From Phoronis australis (lineage: Eukaryota > Phoronida > Phoronidae): a DNA stretch of 64,000 bases. The stretch lies in assembly GCA_002633005.1 (NCBI GenBank), contig NMRA01000084.1:524030-588029 (forward strand). The letters run 5' to 3'. Each line of letters opens with the position of its first letter. Position 1 is the stretch's first letter. Positions 48,601 to 58,100 of the stretch are shown in pieces. The notes under the pieces were generated by a model that was given only the letters and a program-made list of their open reading frames with translations, was not told the DNA's origin and searched no databases. Position numbers and translations under genes: made by a program.

Positions 48601-51600
48601 CGTGCTCATCATGGCAGTCATGAATACGAGGGATTCAGGTTTACTGGCAATGGTTATTAAGTGTGTATTTTGTAAATAATAGCCATCCCTTGGTTCAGTT
48701 GACTGGGCAACGCCAGAAATTTGTAACATTCTTGATCCGCTAGGTGACGCTTTGCGCCATGTCCCTAACCAATCATAACAACGCATAGTAAGGTTAAAGG
48801 TCAGGAAGCTTGGGCGCTAGTACCGCGAGCCCGACTGAAGTCTGCAGAGCAATACTTGTCAAGTTTACAATAACAATCTTTGGAATTTCTGGAATTACAC
48901 AGTCTACAGTATGACAGTGCTAGCTGGGTNGAGGGATTCAGGTTTACTGGCAATGGTTATTAAGTGTGTATTTTGTAAATAATAGCCATCCCTTGGTTCA
49001 GTTGACTGGGGCTCACATAGGTCTGCAGCATTTCTCGTGCAGGTGGATCGAGTTCATGTGCCTTCAAAGCCGATGAAAGTTCGCTAACTGAGAAATCGAA
49101 TTCATTGTCTGATTCTTCAAGTTCTTGAGTGCGATGCCCGTATCAACTCTCCTCTGTCTCCATAATAATTATCCAGTTCTCAGTCTAAGTCGTCCTAGTC
49201 TCTGATCTGCTGTGTTCCGCCATTGCAATTGATTGTTAAGTGACCAAACGTCTTCCACCCATTACATCATTTGGCAGGAAACTTGGAAATAACAATTTTT
49301 TTTCAAAAATGAAACATATTCTCGACTGTTTGGTATAAAAATGCTTATTTAGTTAGATTTTATGATATTAATTTCATATTCGCTAACTGAAACCCCAAAA
49401 AATAAGAAAATGCATGTTGGAAACTCTTTAAACCTGACACATCCTTGTCTATTCCAAGAACCCCTGTCTGAGAATACTTGAAGGGTTTGTCAAATTTAAA
49501 CAGCCTGAGGTATAAGTCATCATTACTCTGCACTGCTGCAGGATGGTAAGTTTTTATTTGAATGTATATTGTTTTCTCACCCAGTTCTAGCTTTTGACGA
49601 AGTGAAAGCACAAGCCTATTATTCCAGTCTCGTCGGACATACGTTCAACTGGATATACCAATGACGTGAGCTGAGGTGCCATCAGCAAATTCGTAGTATG
49701 GTAGTATGAGGCACACCAGAGTCATGAGACTAAATAACGAACTACTGAATCGTGTGAATCGACTGTGACAGAGGCTGTTATATCCTAGAGCTTAGTATGA
49801 GTCGATAATATTGAATAAATACCGTTCTATATTAAACATTGTAGTTGAATTATAGCAAGGGTTTGGACATTTTGAATAGAATGCTTATGTACCGGTTAAA
49901 ATAATCACTAATTTTAAAAAATAATCACACCATACATAAATGGTATCCCTGGATAAAGACATACAAGTCACGATGTTGTTCTCTGTGTGAGGCCCAGCTT
50001 CTCATTGGCTAAAATAAACCGTATCAGCCACTCTTTAACAAATGAGAATATAGCTTTCTCAACGACCTAAGCTACTTCATGATGATAAGTGTGTGTGTTG
50101 TTCTATCATGACTTTGGTATCAACATTTCACATTTAAATGATTAATCAAGCTTTGGCCAGCTGACTATCAACATTTTTCAAGTAAGTTGGGGCATTTTTC
50201 TCACGAAGATATAAGTGAAATTAGGGATCGTGTGAATTGCATGAAAACCCCGGTAAAATCAAATATCCTTCACGACTGCACCTGGAATTCAACGTATCGT
50301 AACGGTACCATTTGGTTATGAAAACATATGCACGTGCTTAAGACCATTTTACGCAGATGTTTGGCAGCTGGACATCATTTAAATTAATTCTGATCATGCT
50401 GCAATTGAATGAAGAAACTCACCTAAGCCCAGTGACAAAACATTGCACGCGCTTGCTGTCTTCATTGTAGGTCATAGTCTCGGCCTCGACTTCCTCATCG
50501 TCTGCATCTTGCTTTCGTTCAACAGTTTCACAGTTGATAACTTCCCAGTCCAGATTAACCTTCAGAAACACGTTCGCACGCTCTAGACATTCGCTGTAAA
50601 GTTGAAGATACGAAAGCACGCTTTGACCTTGTTTTTCTACACAAAATGCAAAGACAAAATATATTCTTGCGGTGGTTATGGAGAATTTTTTCGCCTAACA
50701 ATCAGTAGCCTGTGTCCATCTAAAATGTTTGATATTTGTAGGTCACACTTGTGCTCTCTCATTGTGCATCAATAAAATTAGGAAACTAATTGTTTTCTCG
50801 ACTTTCGTTTTACCACAATTTTTGAAAAATACGCTGAATTGCAAATCCCCGAAATTGAAACCCTTTTATTGTAAATTCTAACTCAAGTCAGGGGCGGATC
50901 CAGGATTTTGAGTTGGGGGGCAGGGCATAGGAATAACCAGAATATTGCCTAATGCGCGCAACCAGCCTAAAATGTAGGGATGTAGAGGGTCTCGAACTTT
51001 TGGGTTTGTGGACTAAAAAAAAAAACGGGGTTTGTTCAAGGCCTATGCAAGGAGCATTCGCCCCTCCACGAGCCCCCTGGGTGCTCGAATATGTTAGTCA
51101 GCAATTCGCACCCCGAACTGTCGAATGGAATCTGGGAGAATTTTAATGGGAGGGGGCATGCCCCCCTTGGCACCCCTCTAAATCCGTCACTGCAAGTACT
51201 TTGGAATTAAAACCATAGCTGAAACAAACTCAGCGAATAATTTTAACAAGCTAACCCTGAAATGTGTTGAAAGAGACGCGGAGCCAATATTAATCCAATA
51301 AAAAATCTTGACTAATCGTTTCTGATAATGTGGGAAAAAACATCCAAGGAAGTTTCCAAAACAACATATCCACAGGTGTCAAACTGTCCAGTTAACTTTT
51401 GTGTCCCAATAACGTCTTGGAAGAGCGTGACTTAGCTCACCTTTGGTATCACTGACCCGAAAAAAACAGCAAAGTGAGAGCACTCACACCGACGACAAAG
51501 ATTATTGCGTAATCAATCCAGTTTTGTCGTACCTGGGATTGTGACAACGTTCTCCCTAGCAAATGGCGGCGAGATATCTTGGCTCGTGTAATAGAAAAAA

Positions 51601-52574
51601 ATGGTACCGTCAGTGTTTCGAATCCATGAAGATTTTCTCGGATAAAAGACTACTTATTACCGCAGAGACAAAGCATTCTATATACTTGTATTTACAATAG
51701 TCACAATGTAATCGACATCAAACACATATTTATTGATCTCAAACTAGCTACGCCATAGGCCTAACTGTGCATGCGGGTGATCCGTCAGTTGAAATTAGCA
51801 GCTTGTCTGCAGTGAATATCGTGGCTACTTTGCATATATGTCTTGTTAGACCAATAGGTTTTGGAACTGCGCACACTGCTGCAGAACCTCAAATTGCGGA
51901 GTGTTGTGCATATTTTTAAGCACATATTGCCGCAATAAAATCGAAACTCACTGGGATACAGTCCAGGGCGTTGGTTGGTTCTACGGCACTTACAATAAAA
52001 ATGGAGGAGACGTTAAACGTGCGAAGCCTCTAAGTTACTGTAAAAATCAAACGCAACTTACGCATTGCTCACAATGCTGCATGTTCAATCGTTCCGAGCT
52101 CAGAATCAATATTGTCTGTCATAGGTTTGAAGAAGGGCGTAGCTACACGCAAACGCGCGTGCACGCTAAAAGCCATGTAATCGATAGGAAATGAATAGAA
52201 CACTGCGTGGAATAGTTTTTTATTATTTTTTGGAGCATGGTTTAACTCAAGCAAATCTCACATCATTTCAGATCCAGCAGCCACCGACAATGCACATGCA
52301 ATGTAAGTGCACGGTTCAATGTATATCAGTCATCGTATTTTAGAAATGGTGCCTATATCACTTATATATACATGTACTTCGCGACGGTCTTAACTGAACC
52401 TATGTGACGTAAAAAGCTTTACCTGAAATCCTCGAAGACGGGAGCTTTCATCAGTCCACCTTTTTCTAAACATTTCGGCCAGAAGTCAATGTAGCTGAAT
52501 TTAGGCCCGGGCAGCTTGCTCTCCGAGTCGCAACGATCTCTTCCATCAGCATTGTTTGACTCGTCGTCTGACAT
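30505..52574 (-). CDS. Uncharacterised repeat protein with C-terminal CaaX box, >=13 exons
   Basis: Exons on minus, 5' to 3': 52574-52423, 51636-51533, 50636-50423, 39254-39082, 38856-38689, 36729-36602, 36184-36127, 35713-35607, [missing], 33076-33041, 32888-32836, 32758-32623, 32024-31904, 30622-30505. Phases agree at every junction except 8 to 9, where at least one exon is unfound. 522 residues are recovered. After an acidic N-terminus come about five divergent repeats of 85-100 residues. Each has a Y...A..WL-type segment, then a V-N-x-[EQ]-T-x2-[RK]K-like strand (ENCETVERK-type at 119-127, TIETRDIK 219-226, NIQTIQRK 319-326), then an LR-V/I-x-Y-like strand (GLRLWVRV, TTVRVFY, SLRIAYVR, YLRVYFDA). 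The tail is acidic and ends CCIQ, a CaaX box, so I expect a prenylated, membrane-associated cytosolic protein. I do not recognise the family; no enzyme motif seen. Confidence 0.85.
31904..32024 (-). CDS. Repeat/CaaX gene exon 12 (repeat 5)
   Basis: Acceptor TTTTATTTTGTAG. Codes CRVLSVQTLLAPVLKHV and ends KQEWFQIYL. Donor GTAAGC, phase 2. Confidence 0.85.
32623..32758 (-). CDS. Repeat/CaaX gene exon 11 (repeat 5)
   Basis: Acceptor CGTTTGTTACAG. Codes PCIDLRQRTIYPSP, then AMKQYVTDSLKQTVVEALPW. Donor GTACGT, phase 1. Confidence 0.8.
32836..32888 (-). CDS. Repeat/CaaX gene exon 10 (repeat 4)
   Basis: Acceptor CCTCTACCCAG. Codes CYVYLTSIDIRKEGELQ, aligning with LYLTTVRVFYEHGEP of repeat 2. Donor GTCACA is weak; phase 0. 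Confidence 0.65.
33041..33076 (-). CDS. Repeat/CaaX gene exon 9 (repeat 4), tentative
   Basis: 36 bases between acceptor TTCTTGAATCCAG and donor GTAAGC. Only the frame giving YRKSTSGNCLL joins to exon 10. It needs a phase-1 exon before it, which I could not find between 33077 and 35606. Confidence 0.5.
35607..35713 (-). CDS. Repeat/CaaX gene exon 8 (repeat 3)
   Basis: Acceptor GTTGGTTCCAG, donor GTTAGT. Codes IDMHSTSFVDGKP, then VFISSLRIAYVRAPNQEEQ. Ends in phase 0. Confidence 0.85.
36127..36184 (-). CDS. Repeat/CaaX gene exon 7 (repeat 3)
   Basis: 58 bases, acceptor TGTATTCACAG, perfect donor GTAAGT. Codes DVRVTNIQTIQRKIKKIAM. Phase 0 in, 1 out. Confidence 0.87.
36602..36729 (-). CDS. Repeat/CaaX gene exon 6 (repeat 3)
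   Basis: Acceptor TATATTTTTAG. Codes FEDLVPDKTG and KVAVATYGNYASLMAKGQ, then AWLKDRR. Donor GTGGGT, phase 0. A Kolobok element lies 24 bases upstream of the acceptor. Confidence 0.85.
36753..38429. mobile_element. Kolobok-type DNA transposon, copy 2
   Basis: Ends AGGAGCATGCCACCC and, inverted, AGGAGAATGCCACCC, flanked by TTAA (36749-36752 and 38430-38433). 1677 bases; colinear with copy 1 apart from small indels and the nested MITE. It fills most of intron 5 of the repeat/CaaX gene. Confidence 0.85.
37992..38264 (-). pseudogene. THAP remnant of Kolobok transposase, copy 2
   Basis: The minus frame starts MPLCCGASFP and continues RFLLPRESEMLRKW and EAVKHLRIFG. The first cysteines survive here, but the C-x2-H-F end is lost by a frameshift, the reverse of copy 1. 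Confidence 0.6.
38689..38856 (-). CDS. Repeat/CaaX gene exon 5 (repeat 2)
   Basis: Acceptor CTCATTTAACAG. Codes KIITIETRDIKYRGYW, then LTTVRVFYEHGEPRNETI. Donor GTAATG, phase 1. Confidence 0.87.
39082..39254 (-). CDS. Repeat/CaaX gene exon 4 (repeat 1/2)
   Basis: Acceptor TTTTATTTAAG. Codes LWVRVKEDPD, then PPQRLGYVNFLPKAD and YPNFATHVIMLQDI, starting repeat 2. Donor GTGATC is weak but gives the right phase (1). Confidence 0.8.
39731..40036 (-). other. Exon-like ORF in intron 3 of the repeat/CaaX gene
   Basis: An open minus frame of 101 codons, longer if read from about 40080, with runs such as MYFFRQYVVGALLYHAREVM and a stop. Composition is more coding-like than the surroundings. No sure acceptor and no family recognised. 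It is not needed by the host gene, whose flanking exons join directly. Confidence 0.25.
40206..40510. mobile_element. Decayed relative of the 4709 MITE
   Basis: Shares GGGGCCGGTATCTAAAACTTT, the block around GGACTTAAGATAAGTGCCTA, and TTTTCGAGTTCGAT near the other end with the element at 4709-5091. Ends are poorly preserved. Confidence 0.5.
40916..40975 (-). other. Exon-like block in intron 3 of the repeat/CaaX gene
   Basis: On minus, acceptor TGTATTTTTAAAG and donor GTAAGC enclose 60 bases coding ILISWSHVDVQFDGHVL. The phase does not chain into the host gene. May be part of a nested gene, or chance. Confidence 0.25.
41737..41970 (-). other. Exon-like ORF in intron 3 of the repeat/CaaX gene
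   Basis: A minus frame with SVWFFSKGFNPEAFTCTVPK and DTLEILIIDGVQFNNALEI. An acceptor CTATTGGCAG (near 41865) and a donor GTGGGT (near 41780) are available. No domain recognised. Confidence 0.25.
42392..42670 (+). other. Isolated 92-codon ORF, doubtful
   Basis: Opens MSKANINLEHGDALPP. A second plus frame over the same bases is also open, so coding is not certain. An acceptor AAAATCCAG lies just upstream (42375). No partner exon found. Bases 42671-44000 show no gene. Confidence 0.15.
44000..44540 (-). mobile_element. Non-LTR retrotransposon C-terminal fragment
   Basis: The minus frame reads FILTGHCNLAGHRHITGH, then CPKCGTDVES and, shifted, HLVESCRASYRLRSNLL. This is the LTGHC-x-L-x2-H ... 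C-x2-C-G ... C pattern found after the RNase H region in I/Jockey/R1-type LINEs. Stops break it; only the last part remains. Confidence 0.6.
44541..44865 (+). mobile_element. Tc1/mariner transposase C-terminal fragment
   Basis: The plus frame reads WPSPSPDCNPMDWDFLKEKV, the W-P-x-S-P-D-x-N-P block with the last acidic region of Tc1/mariner transposases. Only the C-terminus is present; it abuts the LINE fragment in opposite orientation. Confidence 0.65.
45651..45898. repeat. TATG/TACG simple-sequence tract
   Basis: About 250 bases of degenerate (TATGTACG)-like sequence with GTGTGT runs. Long open frames on its minus strand are artefacts of its periodicity. Confidence 0.9.
45970..46393. repeat. 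Duplicate at single-N join, left copy
   Basis: 424 bases, about 98% identical to 46395-46818, ending directly at the N at 46394, where the right copy begins. Typical of an unmerged contig overlap. Confidence 0.9.
46395..46818. repeat. Duplicate at single-N join, right copy
   Basis: Starts ACTGTACTCACAATTC directly after the N and runs on into unique sequence at GATAGTGAATT. See the left copy. Confidence 0.9.
47879..48034 (+). mobile_element. hAT-type MITE, copy 4
   Basis: 156 bases with a perfect 8-base duplication TTAATACA (47871-47878 and 48035-48042), in the 11-kb intron 3 of the repeat/CaaX gene. Confidence 0.88.
48196..48476 (+). pseudogene. Broken THAP zinc-finger sequence
   Basis: The plus frame reads CVCGGCSNTN and PVYNFLKT. 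After a frameshift it gives RFVRRTGIWNANVEHL, then C-stop-AHFKESCF. This is the C-x2-C ... W ... C-x2-H-F layout of a THAP domain, with one frameshift and one in-frame stop at the third zinc-ligand region. It differs from the Kolobok THAPs in this window. Source unknown: transposase or host gene. Confidence 0.6.
48628..48707. repeat. 80-base duplicate near single-N join, left copy
   Basis: Identical to 48931-49010, which begins directly after the N at 48930. The flanks differ beyond the 80 bases, so this may join two alleles or two loci. Confidence 0.8.
50423..50636 (-). CDS. Repeat/CaaX gene exon 3 (repeat 1)
   Basis: Acceptor TTTTGTGTAG. Codes residues 86-156: SYLQLYSECLERANVFL, then WEVINCETVERK, an acidic stretch, and CFVTGL. 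Strong donor GTGAGT, phase 2. The next intron is 11 kb. Confidence 0.88.
50889..51192. mobile_element. hAT-like MITE (CAGGGGCGGATCC end)
   Basis: The left end CAGGGGCGGATCCAGG and the inverse right end CAGTGACGGATTTAGAGG resemble a common animal hAT family. The interior is GC-rich near the ends (GGGGGCATGCCCCC). The 8-base flanks do not match. Confidence 0.55.
51533..51636 (-). CDS. Repeat/CaaX gene exon 2
   Basis: Acceptor TCTTTTATCCGAG; one base completes Arg51. Codes WIRNTDGTIFFYYTS and ends VVTIP. Donor GTACGA, phase 1. The GAG acceptor is the least usual one in the gene. Confidence 0.72.
52423..52574 (-). CDS. Repeat/CaaX gene exon 1
   Basis: ATG at 52574, context AAAATGTC. Codes 50 residues, beginning with an acidic MSDDESNNADG and ending GLMKAPVFEDF. 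Donor GTAAAG, phase 2. Confidence 0.8.
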
Positions 52575-53542
52575 TTTCTTTTGTCCTCAAGCAGTTAGCT
52601 CAGATGTCAACAAGCTTGCAGGAGCGATCACTCTCGTTTACGAACGGCGAACCCGGTGCGCTATATTAGCTGATGCACATGTGACAGCTAGAATATAAAT
52701 GACGTTATGCAGAGTTACAGCACATGCCTGTACGTCATCTTATTCCGAAGAGAATATTGTATGATGATACGGAATCTAACCCGGGCAAGCTACTGTACAG
52801 GAAAAAGAGACATTTTAATTTGCACGTTATTTGCTGTTGCCTAAAATGTTCTCAAATAATCCACGTTAACTACTGTTTTGCAAATGGTTGGTTGGTGCAT
52901 GTATGGATTTAAACCTGCATTTCGTCGCGTTTATGTGGCTGAATTATGAAAATGGAATTAGTCCTTTTAATCTCAAATAATCGGTCTCATAAAATGATTC
53001 TTTAAGTGATAGGGTTTTTGTTCTGCCGGCAACGAGACGTCCAAGACTCGAGAAAGCTCTTCAAAGTTCACTAAAATTGGTCAACCTAAAAATTGCGAAT
53101 TCGAAATTTGCGCCTGTACTCATTTCCTGTGATTTTAGTTAGAAACGAAAATGAAATCCTATATTTATAATGGATAATGGAAAGGGAGATGTGAGACCAA
53201 TTATATGCTCTTATTTTATTTTCATTTTAGCCACCTAAACAAGGAAAAATGCAGCTTTAAACTTGTTGCGATATTATTATAGTGGTGACACGCCACCTAT
53301 TGACAACACAGATTTAAGACGCCATCTTGTCTTGCTCGTATTCCCACACATTGTCAGGAAATGGTTCATCAAAGACCACCTGAACTGAATTCTGCTGGAA
53401 ACAAGGTGGGCGATTGCACAAAGTGGCAATTTTCACTTGAACAGTACAAGCTATCCAGTGGCTTTTATGGAAAGGACCCACATTCAGGTGAACACGTCCC
53501 GCACACGGGAGCGTACCATTGCCTGCTGGCTTCTTGGTGCCA

Positions 53543-53655
53543 CGGGTTCTATGTGTCCCGTCTTCTATATGCCCCGGGTTCTATGTGTCCCGTTTCATGG
53601 ATTTGGGTTCTATGTTTCCGAGGTTCTATGTGTCCCGGGTTCTATTTGTCCTGGT
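53543..53655 (+). repeat. Minisatellite GGGTTCTATGTGTCCC
   Basis: About five degenerate copies of a 16-18-base unit. The same unit occurs in reverse at 54254-54328. Confidence 0.8.
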
Positions 53656-54009
53656 CGTTAAGGCGCTAAGCGGCGGGATGAGTGTGCACGTTTCAGCTAC
53701 AATCGCCATTTAAGGTCCACATGACAATTTCGATTTTTTTGATCCTCACATAAGACGAACAAATGACCTCATTAACACGGGTTTGCATGCATAATTAGGT
53801 CAAATTTTGGCCCAATAGCATATTAAATTACATGAAGGCCTGCATATCTCAGGAAAGTTGACAGAATCTCACTGAGGATCTTTGGGTCGATTCTTATGTT
53901 CACCAGGGCACCTAATTAATTGCTGACACTTACGAGGTCATTCAAGGTCAGGACCACGCGACAATTTCTCAAAAAACCGCTATCTCTACCTAAAAACGTA
54001 CATAATATC

Positions 54010-54082
54010 ATGGGCGGCGCAGCACTGAATTAAGTGGGGGCTATAGCCCCCAACCCCCGGGCCCCTTTGTTGCACCGCCCAT
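54010..54082. mobile_element. GC-rich foldback MITE, copy c
   Basis: 73 bases: ATGGGCGGCGCA left, TGCACCGCCCAT right, with a perfect internal palindrome GGGGGCTATAGCCCCC. A compact member of the family at 3840 and 29497. Confidence 0.7.
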
Positions 54083-54253
54083 AAACATTTAAAGCACGTG
54101 CAGGCAGTATGTGCTGGTTTCATAAAACATTGCCATATTTGGAACAAATGACCATTTTAGTTGTTCTTTCAAGCCTGATCAAAAGCAAAAAGATTCGGGT
54201 AATCAACTGAATAGTGCTATGGCATTCTGCACAGGGGAACAATCACTAATACC

Positions 54254-54328
54254 ACGAGACACATAGAACCTCGATATACATAAAACGGAACACATGGAAC
54301 CTGGGACATATAGAACCCGGGACACATC
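54254..54328 (-). repeat. Minisatellite, inverted copy
   Basis: Four or so units of GGGACACATAGAACC, the reverse complement of the array at 53543. Confidence 0.75.
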
Positions 54329-54454
54329 AAGACGATCCCTCGCTGTTCAGGGCTGTACGTAGTCTGTAACACCATCTTCCCGTTCAAGCAGCAACGCAGT
54401 TTTTGGGTAAGTTCTACTGTCCATACCACGTACAGGCAATAGAATTTTAGTTTC

Positions 54455-54764
54455 TCAAGTGACTTTCTTTGTTATCTTGTGATACTTCCGATGGTTACTT
54501 GAAAAACACTGGTAAAAACTTGTGAGTTCAGAGTTCTTAAAGGTGAACTGAAAAACTTTGAATCGTTGATGGTACAATACACGACAATGCAGAGCAAGGA
54601 GGCTACTAAAAATAGGTGACGTCACATTCGTGACCACATCAAAATGGTTCTCGGAGCCAAATAAAGTAAAGCTCAGGCGTTCACCGTCAATAATCAAGTT
54701 AACTGTCTCGTTTGTCTCAGTGTAACGAAGAGACGACTCCAGATTCATTCCATGTACTGTATAG
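54455..54764 (-). CDS. Possible last exon of an upstream minus-strand gene
   Basis: After acceptor ACATTTCCACAG the minus frame stays open for about 102 codons to TGA at 54457. It includes ESSLRYTETNETVNLIID and RLSFTLFGSENHFDVV. It ends 1.9 kb before the start of the repeat/CaaX gene and so would belong to a separate gene further right. No family recognised; preceding exons not established. Confidence 0.35.
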
Positions 54765-55136
54765 CTGTGGAAATGTGAAAGCTCACAGAAGCCCTATGCA
54801 TTCCCAGCATACGCAACAACTTGATATACATGTACATGTACACTGTAATTAAGTAACGATGAAACACCGACCACACAAGACGTGCTTTCACCGACAAAAA
54901 AGACAAATTCGCCATAATCTGTGCACATGAGGCAGAGAGCCATGATGCTGATTAAAAATACTTTTTAGGCAAGTGCAATATTCACATGATGATGACTGGC
55001 ACGAGGTTAAAACCTGTGATTCTAACCAAGTGGTCATGAAACACGCCGGGTTTTGTGCTCAGTGCAACGTACTATCAGCCAGTCTGTTTTAGCACGCTTC
55101 TGGCAAGATTTAGATCAACCATGTATCTCATTGGTA

Positions 55137-58100
55137 AACTAGAAAGATTATTATCACGGCGTGACAATAACGGACTCTGCGCGTGCGTATTACTGGAATT
55201 ATTATGGGAAGTTACTGACAGCAACCCGTTTACCAATATGAAAAGGAATTCTTTAAAATTGTAGGAGAAATTACATATTATTTTTTTGATGACCTTTCCA
55301 CTAATTGACCTCTTCCAGTGCATTATGAGCCCCGATGAGGGAGTAATTGTTAACTCGAGTAAAAGTGTGGTTAATGCTAATAATCACAGATGTTTTACTT
55401 TAAGCACTTCAGAATACAAGATGCATGAAGTGGTCAAACTTTCAGAAGAAAAATACACCTAATGACCCCATGTTTGCACTAAATGACCTGAAACTTTGGA
55501 TTCCGATTTGATTTACCTGTGGCAATCACACCTGTCAATTTGAAATGTCTAGCTCAAATTTTTAGTTTGCACCTAATGACCTTTGACCTATTTCACCTGA
55601 TTGGATGACCCGATTACTTAGAAAAGTATTTTTTTAAATTGTCATGTTGACTTATACCTGTGCACCGAATTTGAAAAAGATGGCTTTAAAACTGAAGGAG
55701 TAGCATTTTGAAAATTATATGACCTTTGCATCAAACGACCTCTTCAAGTGCAATATTGAATATGATTATATAACACGTCAAAATTTATATACTGTCAAAA
55801 GTCATATGCTGAATTTAAAGACCGTACCTGCACCCAGTTTGGAGTTATTAAGCCTCAAAGTTGGTCGGAAGAAGAATAAGAAGAATAAGAATAAGAAGAA
55901 TGAGAATAAGAACTAGAAAGATTATTGTCACGGCGTGACAATAACGGACTCTGCGCGTGCGTATTACTGGAATTATTATGGGAAGTTATTGACAGCAACC
56001 CGTTTACCAATATGAAAAGGAATTCTTTAAAATTGTAGGACAAATAACGTATTAATTTTTGATGACCTTTCCCTTAATTGACCTCTTCCGGTGCATTATG
56101 AGCCCCGATGAGGGAATAATTATTAACTCGATTAAAAGTGTGGTTAATGCTACTAATCACAGATGTTTTACTTTAAGCACTTCAGAATACATGATGAATG
56201 AAGTGGTCAAACTTTCAGAAGAAAAATGCACCTAATGACCCCATGGGTGCACCAAATGACCTGAAAATTTAGAATTCAAAATCAATCGCACTTAGTAAAC
56301 AGATACGTAATTCTGAAGTCTCTAGCTCAAAATTTTAGTTTACACTCAATGACCTTTGTCCTATTTTTTTCTGATTGGCTACGCCTATTGCGAAGTAAAG
56401 TAGGTTATTCAATTGGCATGTTGACTTACACCAGTGTGCTGAAATTGAAAAGAATTCCTTGACAAATGTAAGAGATATAACAGTTTGAACGTTACACGAC
56501 CTTTGCACTAATTGACCTTACCCGGTGCATTTTAAGCATCTTTAGGAGAATAATTGCAAAGCCCATGGAAAATGTGTTTAACGCTGAGAATCACAGTTGT
56601 CTAACGGTGGACACATCAGAATACTTGTTGATTGAAAAGGTCAAATTTTCAGAAGAAAAATGCACCTAATGACCCCATGTTTGCACTAAATGACCTGAAA
56701 CTTTGGATTCCTATTTGATTTACCTGTGGCAATCAAACCTGTCAATTTGAAGTGTCTAGCTCAAAATTTTAGTTTGCACCTAATGACCTTTGACCTATTT
56801 CACCTGATTGGATGACCCGATTACTTAGAAAAGTAATTTTTTAAATTGTCATGTTGACATATACCTGTGCACTGAATTTGAAAAAGATAGCTTTAAAACT
56901 GAAGGAGGAGTAGCATTTTGAAAATTATATGACCTTTGCACCAAACGACCTCTTTCGGTGCAATATGGAATATGATTATATAACCAATCAAAATTTATGT
57001 ACTATCAAAACTCATATGCTGAATTTAAAGACCGTACCTGCACCCAATTTGGAGTTATTAAGCCTCAAATTTGGTCGGAAGAAGAATCAGAAGAATAAGA
57101 ATAAGAACTAGAAAGATTATTGTCACGAAGTGACAATAATGGACTCTGCGCGTGCGTATTAAAGGAATTGTTATGGGAAGTTACTGACAGCAACCCCGTT
57201 TACCAATATGAAAAGAAATTCTTTAAAATTGTAGGAGTAATTTCATGTTAATGTTTTGATGACCTTTCCACTAACTGACCTCTTCCNATTATTATGGGAA
57301 GTTACTGACAGCAACCCGTTTACCAATATGAAAAGGAATTCTTTAAAATTGTAGGAGAAATTACATATTATTTTTTTGATGACCTTTCCACTAATTGACC
57401 TCTTCCGGTGCATTATGAGCCCCGATGAGGGAGTAATTATTAACTCGATTAAAAGTGTGGTTAATGCTACTAATCACAGATGTTTTGCTTTAAGCACTTC
57501 AGAATACATGATGAATGAAGTGGTCAAACTTTCAGAAGAGAAATGCACCTAATGGCCCCATGGGTGCACCAAATGACCTGAAAATTTAGAATTCAAACTC
57601 AATCGCACTTAGTAAACAGATACGTAATTTTGAAGTCTCTAGCTCAAAATTTTAGTTTGCACTCAATGACCTTTGTCCTATTTTTTTCTGATTGGCTACG
57701 CCTATTGCGAAGTAAAGTAGGGTATTCAATTGGCATGTTGACTTACACCAGTGTGCTGAAATTGAAAAGAATTCCTTGAAAAACGTAAGAGATATAACAG
57801 TTTGAAAGTTACACGACCTTTGCACTAATTGACCTTACCCGGTGCATTTTAAGCATCTTTAGGAGAATTTTTGCAAAGCCCATGGAAAATGTGTTTAACG
57901 CTGAGAATCACAGTTGTCTAACGTGGACACATCAGAATACTTGTTGATTGAAAAGGTCAAATTTTCAGAAGAAAAATGCACCTAATGACCCCATGTTTGC
58001 ACTAAATGACCTGAAACTTTGGATTCCTATTTGATTTACCTGTGGCAATCGGACCTGTCAATTTCAAGTGTCTAGCTCAAAATTTTAGTTTGCATCTAAT

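Noticed and set aside
53361-53713. Three overlapping plus frames with SMCPGFY-type repeats
   Set aside because: Created by the GGGTTCTATGTGTCCC minisatellite in all frames.
55719-57111. Repeated short frames beginning MTFA...DLF
   Set aside because: They recur only because the array unit recurs; they end in the AGAATA tract.
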